Source of the DNA: Molossus alvarezi
Lineage: Eukaryota > Chordata > Mammalia > Chiroptera > Molossidae
Reading direction: 5' to 3'
Assembly: GCA_037176705.1 (NCBI GenBank)
Contig: CM073887.1
Coordinates: 60,597,001 to 60,661,000, forward strand
DNA length: 64,000 nt
In this document: positions 1 through 11,580 of the stretch, in pieces
Layout of the letters: every line of letters begins with the position of its first letter
How positions within the stretch are numbered: position 1 is the stretch's first letter
Translations under genes and position numbers: made by a program
The notes under the pieces: generated by a model
Told to the model about the DNA's origin: nothing
Database searches by the model: none
The model's input: only the letters and a program-made list of their open reading frames with translations

Positions 1-759
1 GGGGTGAGTAAAGCAGGAAGGGAGGGAAGGTTCCAGGCAGCTGCTTATTTCTCTACACAAGAAATAAGGGAATGACAATGTAGGGAGTGGCTGAGTGTGG
101 TGAGGGGAGGGCAGGGACCCAGCGGAAGACAGGTCAAGGCACAGGACCAAGGGAGACAGGTCAGTTTCTGCTGCCCTCACCAGCACTGTACCCAGCTGGC
201 CAAGCTCAAAGCCAAACATAGCAGCCACACACCAGACTCACTAGCAGCACTTCTTTTTGCTTGTCTCCTCCCAGGGCCTGTCTTGGCCCAAACATCTGGT
301 TCCTTAAGTTACCTCTGTCATGAGGCCCCAAAGAGTCAGGCAGAGGTAAACATTCCCCCAGGGAGGGCTATGGGGGTGGGGGACTGGTCTCAGTGGGATG
401 GGACAGAGTGTCAGCAAGGGGAACCCAGAATCAAGGACCATGAAGCAAGGCAGTCAGGTGACTGAGGGTGTGTATGTGTATCACTGAGGGGGAGCTGGCA
501 GCCAACAGACTCTGAAAGACACCAGAAGCTGCCCCAAGAGAGCAAGAAGTGAAGGAACAGTAGCCCTAGATGAGGTGAGGGGTCCAGGGATAGGCTGAGG
601 CATGAGGAGGTAGGGGAAGGGCTTGTAGACTGACCCTCTTCCAGGGTCTCTAGACAAATGACCCCCATCCTGAGACAGGCCAAGCTACTGAGTAAAATGC
701 AGTGGCCATGAGAAGGCTGGAAGGAGAGGAAAGGCAAGCAGGGCCTGAGAGGCCCTTAC
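1..759 (-). other. CHERP intron 5 (partial)
   Basis: G-rich intronic sequence running from the donor at 759-758 to the window edge. I see no exon and no clear repeat here. CHERP exon 6 should be to the left of position 1. Confidence 0.75.
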
Positions 760-911
760 CAGTGATGCAGCACGTCATTGATCAGGTAGATGAGGTGCAG
801 CCGCAGCTCAAAGTGTGCCCCATCAGCTGTGATGCGGTTCCGGAGGTGGCCTGCCATCAGCTCACAGTGTGGAGGGGACTTAGCATTGCTGAACATCCAG
901 TTCTTCCCGGC
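760..911 (-). CDS. CHERP: CHERP coding exon 5 (start of CID)
   Basis: 152 nt. The acceptor is TTGCAG|GCC at 913-912 and the donor is CACTG|GTAAGG at 759-758. It encodes AGKNWMFSNAKSPPHCEL, then HFELRLHLIYLINDVLHH plus two bases of the next codon. The LIYLINDVLH string is typical of CTD-interaction domains. The following exon is not in the window. Confidence 0.95.
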
Positions 912-3900
912 CTGCAAGATGGAGGGATGGGTGAGCAGGGATGGGCTCCCCCAGCCAGAGCATGGGCAGGTGCCCGGGGAGGTCAGGACATAGCCAAGGG
1001 TGTGGTGCCCAAGGGCTTGGCCACACGCTACAGACTCTGTCTGCCTTCACTCCTTCTCTTGGAGGTGCTCAGGAGGAAGGGAGAGAGAAGATGGGTATGC
1101 CCAGCCGGTATGGTTCAGTAAATTGAGCATCATCCCATGGATTGAGAGGTCCCAGGTTGATTCCAGGTTAGGGCACAAGCCTGGGTTGCAACCTCAATCC
1201 CCAGTAAGGGGTGTGCAGGAGGCAGCCGATCAATGTCTCACTCTCACATCAATGTTTCTATCTCTCTCTCTCCCTTCCTCTCTCTCTAAAAAAAAAAAAA
1301 GAGTAGATGGGGCATCTTTACAGTAGTCCTGGCCCAGTCAGGCTTCAGTGGGCTCCCACCCACCAGGAGCACCAGATTCAGGGAACACCGAGCCCACCCA
1401 GTCCCACCTGCCCTCACCGAGATGGCATCTTTGGTACACGTGTCAATGATGGGCTGCAGTAGGTTGTCAAACTCATTCATGTCTAGCTGGGTCTCCTCCA
1501 GGAGCTTCTGCATCTGCTGCTCCACTGCATGGGCCACAGCTGCCGTCACCTGCTCCTGGGAGGCCAGGTGGGACCAAGAATGCCCGTCAATGTCCTACGA
1601 CATCACCAGGAGGCCCCCATCCCTCATGTCCACAGCCTCAGACCCATACCTGAGACAGTCATGACCCTCGCAGGCAGAGCAGGCAAAGAATACACCAAGA
1701 CAAGACACAGGGGAAGACAATGTCCACTCCCCAGGTGACAGGCAAAATGATTAAGACCCAGAGGAATAAGAAACCTTTGCAGGCCAATTCAACACACAGG
1801 AAAAAGTGAGCAAGGATGCGAACAGACAGTACAGAGAGGACGTATGAATGGTCACTAGTCAGGAGAAAGGAGAACGATCTCACTAGTAAGCAGGGAGTCA
1901 AAAACTAAAACAGGATGCCAGAGTTTCGCCTATTAGATTGGCAAACTGAGAAACTCCTGAGATCTAGCAGAGGCTGTCAGGTGGTCAGATACAGGCAGTC
2001 AGCTCAGGGCTGGCAGAGGCTGGACCTCCCAGCCTATAACTGAGGGTGAGTGATCTGGCATGTTTTGTTGTCAGCAATATGACAGTTACTTTAAATATAG
2101 TTAACAAACCAGAGGTCAGTGTTTCAGATGTCTTACTTTTTATTCATCTTACTTTCCATGTGATTTATCCTACTATATTTGGCCAAAGTATCGGAACTGT
2201 AATGGATCAGGAAAGAAGGGTACTTCCTCACAACAGGTTGGAGTGACCTGGCTAGCTAGAACTGGTACCAATGGCACCAAAGGCCACATGGCATTTTCTA
2301 TTACACTATTTCTAACGTGCAGCCCCACTCATAGGTGTCCACCTCAGCAAACAGCTTATGCAATGATGTCACTGGAATGAGAAGCAACCTCTGTCCAGTC
2401 AGGAATCAGGTTAAACACACCACGGGTAGTGGCAGCACTGTCCACAGCATTGATGCTTGGTAATGAGTCCTCCTGACAGCTACTGTGAGTCCCAATGTGC
2501 AGATACAAAAACTGAGGCACAGGAGTGAGCTCCAGATACTCACCTTAGGATGAAGAGGAGGAAGAAGGAGGGCCCTAGGTCTATTCAGGGCACTCATCTT
2601 AGGGCTGGTAGAGTGGGAGGGAAGAGAAGCAGGCCCCATACCTGTCTGAGGGCCAGCAGGTGCTGCTCCTGCTGCTGCAGGTTCCACTGGCTCTGCTGGA
2701 TGAGCTCATCCATGGAAGGGGCTCCCTGGGCAGGTGGGATGGGTGCAGCAGGGGCTAGCGGGGGCTGTGTGAGGGGTGGCAGAGCTGCGGCCGGCTCCAG
2801 CTCTGGGGCCTGCTGCTTGCAGATGACTGGCAGGAAAGGAAGAAAGGTGGCCCCATGAGAAGGTGGCTGGGGTCTAGGTGTCCCCCAGCTGCCTTTTGGG
2901 CAGCTCTAGGCCACAGGGGCTCCCTTCCCTACACTCACCATCTACAAGAGAACTTCTGCACAGTGCTGCAGCCAAACACCCTGTCTCTGCCATGCCCCCA
3001 ACAAAGTCTGCCAGGCTCCCCTCACTCTCAGCCTGCCCCTCCTGCACTACCCCCATTCCCCCGGGTGCCTAGATGCAGCCCCCTTTCCCTTGTCCCATCC
3101 ACCACCTTCTGCCTTTGTACCAGTACTCTCCTTGGAGACTGTAGGACTGTAACCTTGCCACTCTTGCCAACACTCTCTTGCCCAGTGTCCTCTAGCACAG
3201 ACCAAACCCGAACCCATCCCCCTCCACCCTCTTCACCTCACCTAGGCCTGAGCTGATGCTAAACTCCTCAGGCCACAGGCATGCCCCCATGAGCGTCTCT
3301 CCTAGTTCCCCAGCGTCTTCTGCCACCATCCCCAATATACTCTTCATTTTCAGGACATCAAAGCCACCTGACCTTCAGCAAGAGAGCCCAGAAACCTGTG
3401 GAGCAGGCCAGCACCCCTGAGTACATGCTGTGGCCCATCACTCCCAGTCCCTTGATTTCCTTCTCCTGACTCTGGGGAAAGGGACTCCTTTGAATTCAGG
3501 AGCCAATCCAGAATGAGCCAGCATGAGACAACCATCTTGCTGGTAGGGCAACAGGTCAGGTGGGTGTGTGCCCCGAATCTAGCCAGGTGAGAAGGGATAG
3601 AAATTTGGGTGGCAGGGCACAGGGGGTTCTGTGGAAGGGTCACTCAACAAAATGGTCTGCCTATCAGCCATTGGGCCCTGTCTGGTCTGAACATGACCAT
3701 GACCATGCACTGCTAGAATCCTCCTGAATCCCTCTCCAAGGGAAACTGGCCTTTGGACAAAGACAGATAGATGGGGCGAAGGGTGTTCCCCAGGGCCCAT
3801 AATGGGACACCAAGTCACTTCTTCGGTCTGGTTGAGCCTTTTGGTGTTTGCACCCAAGGACACCTTCAGGGACACCCTCCTCCACCCTCTCAGAGACACT

Positions 3901-6900
3901 TCAGCAAATCTGTTCTCTCACTCTCATTTCTTCATTTTCTCCCTCTTAATGACTCCTCCCCAGCAGCCCCCAAACACACCTGTCTTCTGTTTTAAAAAAC
4001 TTTCCCTTAATCCCATGCCCCCTACAACAATTTTATAGTCAAGATTCCGCTTAGGTTCATCTCCCTTTTATCTCAGCCCAGGGTAAGTCTAGCTCTGCCC
4101 ACCTATCCCCGCCGTTACCCCCATGGCTTCTGAAGACATCCTTATTCAGCCTGATGGCTATCTCAGGTCTCTGTCTCACTCAGCCTGTGTGGCCCCCTCC
4201 TGAGCCCTTTCCTCTTTCTCTCTGACCCTTAAATGCTGGGATGCGAGAGCTGTCTTCTTTCTGAAGCCCCTAGGGGAAGCTGATATATTCCTGCGGCTGC
4301 AATTACAATCTGCACACCGTGACTCTAAATCTATCATGTTCACCCTGGATTCCTTGAGCTTTGGACCTAATTATAAACAGCCCACGGCTTTCCACAAGCA
4401 CCTCACACAGGCATGCATGTCCTCTAGCCTCATGCTCCACCCTACCAGGCCTCACTCCCGATCTCGGTGGCTGGCATGGCTGTGCCCACACACCCAAGCC
4501 AGAAGCCTAGAAGGCACAAACCCTCTTCTTTCCATTGAACCTCACACTAACAAGTCAACCCATGCTGTTGATAGTTTCCTAGATCACATTCAGGTCTGTG
4601 TCCCTGCTGTCACTGTCACAACTCTGCTGTCACCTGTTATCACCCTTGAAACTGGTCTCCCCAAGTCCAGTCCTGCCCCTCCACATGGCAACTATTGTGC
4701 TGCTGCTCAAAGTGTGGTCTGAGGACCAGTCGGGTGATACAAAGACTGAACGAAAACAGAAATGGTAAGGGAGCGCTTAACACTTTTAGTAATTTGATGT
4801 TTCATGGCTCACATTTTTACTGTACCTTGCAAAAGTGTACTTTCTACAATAGAATGGGAATTTTAAAAAACAAACACTGGTCCCTTCACCAGAGTTTGCA
4901 AAATGCCATTCTAGAACAGTCCAGGGTTTCACTCTTTACAGTGGTTAATCCTTCTCTAGAACAGAGCTGAAACCAAACCTTTAAAAGAACTCCAGCCCTG
5001 GCTGATTTGGCTCAGAAGTTAGAGAGTCGGCCTGCGGTAAAGAGAGACCTGGGTTTGGTTCCGGCTAAGGGCGCGTGCCTCGGTTGCAGTTTGTCCCCTG
5101 CCCTGGTTGGTCGTGTGGGTGGCAGCCACTTGATGTGTCCCTTTCACGTCGGTGTTTCTCTCTCTCTCTCTCTCCCTGCCACTCTATCTGAACAAAAAAA
5201 TTGAGAAATGTCCTCGAGTGAGGATTAAAAAAAAAAAAGAACTCCAAAGCTCCCAGAATTACTAAGTCCTTGGCAGGCCACCCCTTCCTACTCTGCACCC
5301 TCACTTTGGGCTACTCCAAGAACCCCTCCTTCTCTGGGCTTCTGCCATCTTGAGCTTTTGTACCCTCCACTCCTCAGCCTCTCCTAAGATGCTTTCCTCT
5401 GCCTGAACACTTTTCACTCCTCCAGTTCCATCTGGCTAACTCTGATACATTCTTTAATCCTAGCTAGAAGTGCAGAAAGCACTTCACGAGCCCCAATCTT
5501 CCTCTGCTAGGAGTACCCTATCCTTCCTGGATTACGGCACTAAGTCCCAACCAGCCATGGATTTCTGACCCTACAGGGTGGGATGTTCTCACCCTTGGTC
5601 ACTCCAGCCAAAGGACTGCTCTCCCCCTGCCTGGTTATACCAACAATATCCACCTGGTGCTCCAGTTCATGGATTTGACCCCTTAACCCCACCTGCCACC
5701 CAGACCAAGTCCTTTAGGTTCAACCCACTGACCTAATTCAGACCTTACCATCAAATACTCTGTTCATTCCCCTGCTGGCCTCATGGTACCAGCCTCCACT
5801 CCTGCTCCCCACAGCCTTGCCACACTGGCCACACCAACCTGACCCTTCTCTCCTTTGTTTCAAAGTTTCCCGTGGCTTCACCCTACCTGTAGCAGGGATT
5901 TTAAACTTGGTGTGCAGGGGCTAAGAAGTAACTGCTCCAAAGACATGTAAGCACATATAACATTTGGCCTATAATTTTAGGAAGCTGATCCTCACCCTAA
6001 TCTCAAACTTAACTATGCACAAGAACCCCTGAACTGAGGGAGAAAACACAAACATTCCCCTGGGATTTCCATTCCAGACCAAACGCTTCCCTCCTCCAGA
6101 CATGTTTTATGCTTCAGCCATGCTGGGCCTCTCATGGCTTCTCTCATGGATATGAAACACACCAGGCTTGTTCAAGCCATTGCACCACAGCAGTTTATTA
6201 CAAATTCTTTAGTGAACACTACTTCTATGTACTCCATATTAGGGCACAACAATGACCCAAAACAAGGTCTGGTGCTTAGTCCAGCAAACATTGTTTTCGA
6301 TGCCCATTAACTTGAGCAATCCCCTACTCAAACTACACATTTAGAAGCTAGGAATTTACTATTTAACAGGACAAATGTGGGACCATACCACCTGGTGACT
6401 ATTATTCAAAGGCCAGCTGTGATGCCTAACTCCACCTTAAACCCTTTGAGGGCAGGACCAGAATCCTGAAGCTCAATCCAGTAAACATTAATAAGTATCT
6501 GCCAATAACTAAAACCCAGAGAGACAATTCTTTTTGGATTTGGAATTCAAGCAACTAAAATGAACAAAAACCTTGCTGGACCCACGAAGTGCAAGGGGGC
6601 TGGAAAGGGGCTGAAACGAGAGTCCCAGTCCAACCTCTATCACTTCCTAACTGGAAAATACTGAAGCAGTCACAATACTTCTCTGCCGATCTGTCATCAC
6701 GTCTGCAAAACAACAGAAATATCTCTGATCTCGAGCCTAGAAGAAGGATCCATAACCTCATTCTCCATTATACTCGGACCCAGCAACTGCTCGCTGCAGG
6801 CCTGAAAACAGCGGAAGGGATCATGAAGGCCGAGCTGCCCCATTTTCAAAGAGCATGCGACCCAAAAGAAGGCGGTTTGTGAAAGAACCCGCACTGGAAT

Positions 6901-7457
6901 CAGAGAAAGGAATGGCTCGAGGGTGCGGCCAGAGCTGGAGAGAACTCACGCTGCTGCTGTTCCAGCGCCAGCTTGCACTTGTAGTAACTATAGAACTCGC
7001 CTCCGAACAGAAACGAGAATTTCGGATTGTCCTTCTGCTTCTCCATCGTCATCTTCTCAAATTCGGGCCCGTTGCGAGCCACGAACTGAGCCAGCTTGTC
7101 GATGACATTTCGAAGCTCCTGGTCTGGAGAACGGAGAAAAGGCCACGCGGGGCGTCAGCGAGGACTGCCCAAATCCGGGGGCCCTGGCGTACTAGCCACC
7201 GTCCGCCAGGTCGGAGTCCCTAGGGGTGGGTCCCGCAGAGGCCGCCCTTGTACGGGTCCTGATAGGGGCCACAAGCGCGCCGGGAATGCAGAGACCCGCG
7301 GGAGAGGCCTCAGGCGAACCTGGGAGGCCGAGCCCCGCCCCCTCCTAGGCCCGGGGATCCCAGGAGGCGGGGTAGGCCAACAGGGAGTCCGGGGGAGAGA
7401 GAAACGGTCCCTAAACCTGGGCTGGGCCTCACCGTCGGGTGGCAGCGGCATCTCCAT
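760..7457 (-). CDS. CHERP: CHERP, 5' part of the coding region (exons 1-5, gene continues past position 1)
   Basis: Calcium homeostasis endoplasmic reticulum protein, a nuclear U2 snRNP-associated splicing regulator first described as an ER calcium-handling factor. The coding join is 7457-7433, 7123-6950, 2826-2642, 1555-1418 and 911-760, giving 224 codons plus 2 nt with an open frame across all four junctions. Visible domains: a short MEMPLPPD leader, a SURP/SWAP module (about residues 10-60, with FVARNGPEFE and FLFGGEFYSYYKCK), a Pro/Ala linker followed by Gln-rich helix (QWNLQQQEQHLLALRQ), then the start of the CID (RNA polymerase II CTD-interaction) fold (residues about 150-224, ending in LIYLINDVLHH). 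The human protein is about 916 aa, so roughly a quarter is here; the rest of the CID, the SR-rich region and the G-patch lie outside. The start ATG has G at -3 and +4, and it sits in a CpG island. Identification comes from recall of the human protein and is very secure. Confidence 0.96.
1099..1300 (+). repeat. VES-type SINE, older subtype
   Basis: tRNA-like head (GCCCAGCCGGTATGGTTCAG), pyrimidine-rich block, A13 tail. Antisense to CHERP, in intron 4. Confidence 0.88.
1418..1555 (-). CDS. CHERP: CHERP coding exon 4
   Basis: 138 nt, 46 codons, phase 0 at both ends. The acceptor is CCCAG|GAG at 1557-1556 and the donor is TCG|GTGAGG at 1417-1416. It encodes EQVTAAVAHAVEQQMQKL, then LDMNEFDNLLQPIIDTCTKDAIS, the helical lead-in to the CID. 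Confidence 0.95.
1556..2641 (-). other. CHERP intron 3
   Basis: Intron between exons 4 and 3. A possible MIR-like stretch lies around 2440-2530 (CAGATACAAAAACTGAGGCACAG). Nothing else is recognisable. Confidence 0.75.
2642..2826 (-). CDS. CHERP: CHERP coding exon 3 (Pro/Ala linker and Gln-rich helix)
   Basis: 185 nt. The acceptor is TGCCAG|TC at 2828-2827 and the donor is CAG|GTATGG at 2641-2640. It encodes LICKQQAPELEPAA, a Pro/Ala/Gln-rich linker and SMDELIQQSQWNLQQQEQ. It ends in phase 0 after LALRQ. Confidence 0.95.
2827..6949 (-). other. CHERP intron 2
   Basis: A 4.1-kb intron. It holds one young SINE (4995-5235) and, around 4696-4740, a start resembling MER5-type hAT elements (CTCAAAGTGTGGTC). 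I see no exon or RNA gene in it. Confidence 0.75.
4995..5235 (+). repeat. VES-type SINE, younger subtype
   Basis: Full length, flanked by an 11-bp duplication AAAGAACTCCA (4984-4994 and 5236-5246). Tail GTCCTCGAGTGAGGATTAAA. Confidence 0.93.
6950..7123 (-). CDS. CHERP: CHERP coding exon 2 (SURP domain)
   Basis: 174 nt. The acceptor is CTCCAG|AC at 7125-7124 and the donor is C|GTGAGT at 6949-6948. It encodes DQELRNVIDKLAQFVARNG, then FLFGGEFYSYY and LALEQQQ: the SURP module, an alpha-helical protein interaction fold found in SF1- and U2-linked splicing factors. Phase continues correctly from exon 1 (G|AC = Asp) and into exon 3 (C|TC = Leu). Confidence 0.95.
7124..7432 (-). other. CHERP intron 1, short and GC-rich
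   Basis: 309-nt first intron lying inside the CpG island, bounded by GTGAGG (donor) and TTCTCCAG (acceptor) on the minus strand. No repeats. Confidence 0.85.
7433..7457 (-). CDS. CHERP: CHERP coding exon 1
   Basis: Only 25 coding nt, encoding MEMPLPPD plus the first base of the next codon. The donor follows as G|GTGAGG at 7432-7431. The upstream stop-free frame is GC-rich 5' UTR, so the ATG at 7457 was chosen because it matches the known N-terminus. A second in-frame ATG lies two codons on, at 7451. Confidence 0.95.
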
Positions 7458-7525
7458 GGCTCCTGCCGCGGGGAACGACCTCCAGCGCCTCTCGATCCCC
7501 AACCTGCGCCGTCTGTGGAAGCCGG

Positions 7526-7534
7526 CCGGAAGTG
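7526..7534 (+). promoter_or_regulatory. ETS/GABPA-type site 1
   Basis: CCGGAAGTG, about 70 bp upstream of the CHERP ATG. A second identical site lies at 7608-7616. Confidence 0.55.
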
Positions 7535-7607
7535 GCGCGAGGAAGCCGTTTACGGCGGGCCTCGTGGGCTGCTTCCGTCCGCTACTTACGGCCGTCGCCG
7601 GGAAACC

Positions 7608-7616
7608 CCGGAAGTG
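7608..7616 (+). promoter_or_regulatory. ETS/GABPA-type site 2
   Basis: CCGGAAGTG, same orientation as site 1 and 82 bp away. Paired GABP sites are common in CpG-island promoters. Confidence 0.55.
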
Positions 7617-7676
7617 AGGGCAGGAGGCAGGCGGGAAGAAGCCGCGCGAGGCCAGGCACGCTAGAGGTGCTAGCGA

Positions 7677-7688
7677 TGCGCAGGCGCA
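7677..7688. promoter_or_regulatory. NRF1-type site
   Basis: TGCGCAGGCGCA fits the YGCGCANGCGCR consensus exactly and sits about 220 bp upstream of the CHERP start codon. Confidence 0.6.
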
Positions 7689-8601
7689 GGGGCTTTTTTG
7701 CGTTTGCGCAGGGTGGGTACCTGTCGCCCGCCGCCCGGGACGGGCTGGAATGGTCTGCACAGCGGTTATCTGTGGCAGGGCTCGCCCCATGCCCTCGTTG
7801 CAGCCCGAGGGCTTGGTGGGGCGCGTTCTCCGCAGGGCAAGAGGACTGGGAAGTTCTTGCCCAGGTCAGGGCTTGTATTTCATTCTCGGGGGAGCTGCAG
7901 TGAGGAGACTGCGAGGTGAAGTGAGTCCAGGAGGCTACCCGGCCAGCCCCGCGGTGGAAACAGAACCCGGAGTCGCACGCAGGGCTTGGTGAGGATGAAA
8001 CTGGGATTAGCGAGGTTCCAAAGATCCTCCCACTCGGTTTCTTTCGCTGGACCAAACGCTTTGGTAAGGAAAACTTTGGCGTGGGGACTTCCGCTCCCGC
8101 TGGCCGACCTTCGGTGACTCGCTTGCAAAACTGGAACAGTGAATGGTACTCCGAAATGAGCGTGGACGTTAAGAAACGCCCAAACCTGTAGAGAATTTTT
8201 ATGAGTTTATTTGAGCCAAAGTGACAATTGTGGGGAAGCAGAATCTCAAGGAATTGAGAAAGTGTTCTGGAGAATGGCAGTTCTGCAGCTTATTTTATAC
8301 ATTAAAATAAAAGGAGGAGCAGTAAAGAGGATTACAAGAAATCTATTGGTGGTAGATTAAGGGGGTGGTAGAAAGCAAAGTGGGGAAATTTCTGGGATTG
8401 AATAAAAGCAAAATAGATAAACATACTTTTACATTGGTGGGTATGGGATAGTTAACATTTACAGCACTTAAGAAATGGTATGCCTTAGCAAGGTAACATT
8501 GAGGAGTTCTGTGGTCTTCAAGGTGTTGTGGACTTGCCATGTGGGGTGGAGGTGGGGTCTGAAAAAAATTATTCTGACATTTCAAAGGTATGTTATCTTA
8601 G

Positions 8602-8808
8602 CCCCTGATGGTTCTGTTGATTGGAGCGTTGTTACATACACCAAGAGGTTGAGAATTTGATTCCCTGTCAGGTTACATATCTAGTTTGCAGGTTCCATCC
8701 TTGGTTGGGGTGCATATGGGAGAAACCAGTCTATGTTTCTCTCACATGGATGTTCCTTCCTCCCCCCAGAAATCAAGAAAAACATATTCTTTGGTGAGGA
8801 TTAAAAAA
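8602..8808 (+). repeat. VES-type SINE
   Basis: Diverged copy with a perfect 14-bp duplication GTATGTTATCTTAG (8588-8601, 8809-8822). Confidence 0.92.
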
Positions 8809-9276
8809 GTATGTTATCTTAGATGCAAAAAGAAAATTAGTCTCATTTAAGGTAAAGATTGACCTTTGACAAAGAAGCTACAGGCCAGGGTCACAACTAC
8901 CCACCATGACCTGCCTTTAGTTAGGAATTTTTATGTTCAGAACATACTATGACGTTACTTTTGGTCTCTGAGTTTTTAAGGCCCACCATGTAGGCCTCCC
9001 CTGAACATGTCAGGTTTAGTATGTGGCCCCTTTTTCATCCTCAAAAGGATAAAATTAACACATGCTAATTGTGGGGAAAGATAACTAGAAGCAGCAAACT
9101 AAGGCAGATTGTGGACATCCCATCACCCAACCCTCTTAAGAGGTCAGGTGATGCTTGGTTGGCCACTTTTTCTATGCAAATTGATGTACATGTATTTTAG
9201 ATACACTTTCATTGCTACAAAATTTCTCCTTTTGACACAATGGGATTGTCTGGTATATGCCAGATATTGCTTTAGG

Positions 9277-9770
9277 CCAGGGGTTGGCAAACTTCTATAA
9301 AGGTCCAGATAGCAAATATTTTAGGATCTGTGGGCCAGGAGGCAAAACCAAGAATATTATGTAGGTACTTTCTGTTTTAATTTTTAAAATTTATTGATTG
9401 ATTTGAGACAGAGAAACATCGATTGTTGTTCCACTTATTTATGCATTCATTGGTTGTTTCTTGTATGTGCCCTGACCAGGAATTGAACTCACAACCTTGG
9501 TGTATCAGGATGATGCTCTAACTGAGCTATCCAGCCAGGGTCTTTGTAGGTACTTTCATAACCCAAGAGAAAAATGTCTGTAACATTTTTATTGGTGGAA
9601 TTAAAAATGTAATCATTGAGTAGTTTTTAAAATACAGGTCTGTTAATAAGAAGAATGGAATGCTTTTTGAGGTTCCACATTAGTTTTTCCTGTCATCAAT
9701 TGATTGCAAATGATCACCTGTAAAGACCAGTTTTGGTTCACAAAAATGGGGGCTGGATGCAGCTTATGGA
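9277..9770 (+). mobile_element. hAT-Charlie-like DNA transposon remnant, split by a SINE
   Basis: Starts CAGGGGTTGGCAAACTTCTA, then AAATATTTTAGGATCTGTGG, and resumes after the SINE, ending near ATGGGGGCTGGATGCAGC. These are hallmarks of a common mammalian non-autonomous hAT element. No transposase frame. Confidence 0.65.
9373..9544 (-). repeat. tRNA-derived bat SINE nested in the hAT element
   Basis: Perfect 13-bp duplication TGTAGGTACTTTC (9360-9372 and 9545-9557). The middle (TTATTTATGCATTCATTGG) differs from the main VES copies, so it is a distinct subfamily. Confidence 0.88.
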
Positions 9771-10897
9771 TGAACAAATCAGACAGACCAAAGCTCTGGT
9801 CTCAGGAGCCCAGTCTATGGGATGGGTGGGTAGCAGAAACCCATAAATCAGTAAACATATGACAAAGGTGTTACTAAGGACAACAGGCAGCTGAGACCTT
9901 GATAAGGGAGGAGGGCAGGGCCTACACTGATGTTATCCAGTAACCAGATCCCAGTCAGGAGCTAGATGTGAACACTCCAGGCAGAGAGTCACATTGTGGG
10001 ATTTTTCTGTTTAGTATGATGCTCAGTAATCTGGATAGTGTGGGCATTTTTTGTCAGTGAAGGTCTATATAAAGAAGTTTTAAGTTGTGATCCGCCATGG
10101 ATAGACTTCAGAGATAGCACAGTATCACGCATATGTGCATTTTTGTGAGTTGAAGATACACAGCATTTATCAGATTAACAGGATCTATGAACTAAAACAG
10201 GTTGCTGAGTCTGTATTGTCATTTTTTAAATGCCTTCATATGACTCTGTGGTGGGGATTTACAGTAATTTATTGAAGCCAGACTATGGAGTCTCTTGGGT
10301 TGGTTCCATTTTCAGACCACTGTTAATTAGTATATATATATAGATCTTGTATATAATTAATCTAAGGGTGTGTACATTTAATATTGATAATTGCTCAAAT
10401 GCCTCCAAGAAAGATTGTACACCCATAATCACTACTTTCATAACTCATTTCATATTGTTTAAAAATGCATTTATCAGAGACTGAAAATTTAAGCATCATG
10501 GCATCACCCAGGCTCATTTCAGTGGGCCAATCAGAATCCACTGGTCAGAAGAAAGCAGCAGAGTTGCTAGAAGTAGAAGCTGCTGTAGAGATAGTCTCCA
10601 AAGACTTGGAAACAAGACTTAAGTAAACAAACTGCATACCCCTGGGTGAGATGAACTTGAATAGACCCACCTAAGCAGCAAAATGGAGATAAGTTTAAAA
10701 CCACATGCATACCTGCTTTGGTTCCACAAATGTGCGTGAAGAATGTATCCCATATCAGAAGTGTGTGCTATGTTATGCACTGCAAACTTATCTCAGGGCT
10801 TAATTGTAGCACATCCCTAATGGACCACACCACCATGTACATAGATACACAAAATAAAGGGAGAATACGTAATAGCATGGTGAAATGTTTCTGGCAT

Positions 10898-11093
10898 TGA
10901 TTTAATTTTTTAAAGGTGTTTTTAAAAACTGATTTGAGAGAGAGGGAGAGAGAAACTTCGATGTGAGACATCATTAGCTGCCTCTAGCCCTACTGGGATC
11001 AAGCCAGCAAGCATGTGCCCTGACCTGGAATCAAACCGGTGACCTCTTGGTGCATGGAACGCTGTTCAACCAACTGAGTCACACTGGCTGGGC
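10898..11093 (-). repeat. VES-type SINE, older subtype
   Basis: Minus orientation, ends ACTGGCTGGGC, with an 8-bp flanking repeat TCTGGCAT (10890-10897, 11094-11101). Confidence 0.85.
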
Positions 11094-11264
11094 TCTGGCA
11101 TATTTTTAAAAGCATATTACAAAATAATATGCACAGTAATGTGGCAGTTTTTAAAAAATGTGTATATAGCCTCCCCCTCCCCAGATGCAGCAGCTGTTTA
11201 GTTTCTTATGCATCTTCAGAGATAAACTGTATTCACAAACACTTATGTATCATAATACATTTTG

Positions 11265-11338
11265 TGTTTTTTTTTGTTTTATCCTCACCCGAGGACAATT
11301 TTCCATTTTTTGTTCAGATAGAATGGGAGGGAGGGAGG

Positions 11339-11390
<52 letters not shown>

Positions 11391-11527
11391 TCGACCTGAA
11401 AGGGACACATTGAGTGGTTGCCACCCACACGACCCAACCAGGGCCAGGGACAAACTGCAAACGAGGTACGTGCCCTTAGCAGCAACCGAACCCGGGTCTC
11501 TCTGGACTGCTGAGCCAAACTGGCTCT
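11265..11527 (-). repeat. VES-type SINE, younger subtype, with (GA)n expansion
   Basis: 12-bp duplication TAATACATTTTG (11253-11264, 11528-11539). The internal pyrimidine block has grown into a (GA)n tract at about 11343-11386. Confidence 0.92.
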
Positions 11528-11530
11528 TAA

Positions 11531-11580
11531 TACATTTTGGAAATTGTTCCTTCTATACATTTTGGAAATTGTTCCCTCTA
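11531..11580. repeat. 25-bp tandem duplication
   Basis: Two copies of a 25-bp unit starting TACATTTTGGAAATTG, 1 mismatch, followed by a partial third (TACAT). Confidence 0.85.

Larger units (their letters stand above)
7130..7990 (-). promoter_or_regulatory. CHERP: CHERP CpG-island promoter
   Basis: A dense run of CG dinucleotides spans exon 1 and about 500 bp upstream, while flanking DNA is CpG-poor. Inside it I see two ETS/GABP-type sites CCGGAAGTG (7526-7534 and 7608-7616) and a full NRF1-type palindrome TGCGCAGGCGCA (7677-7688), with a second half-site TTGCGCAGG near 7700. No TATA box is evident. This is a typical housekeeping, dispersed-start promoter. The transcription start itself cannot be read from sequence. 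Confidence 0.8.
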
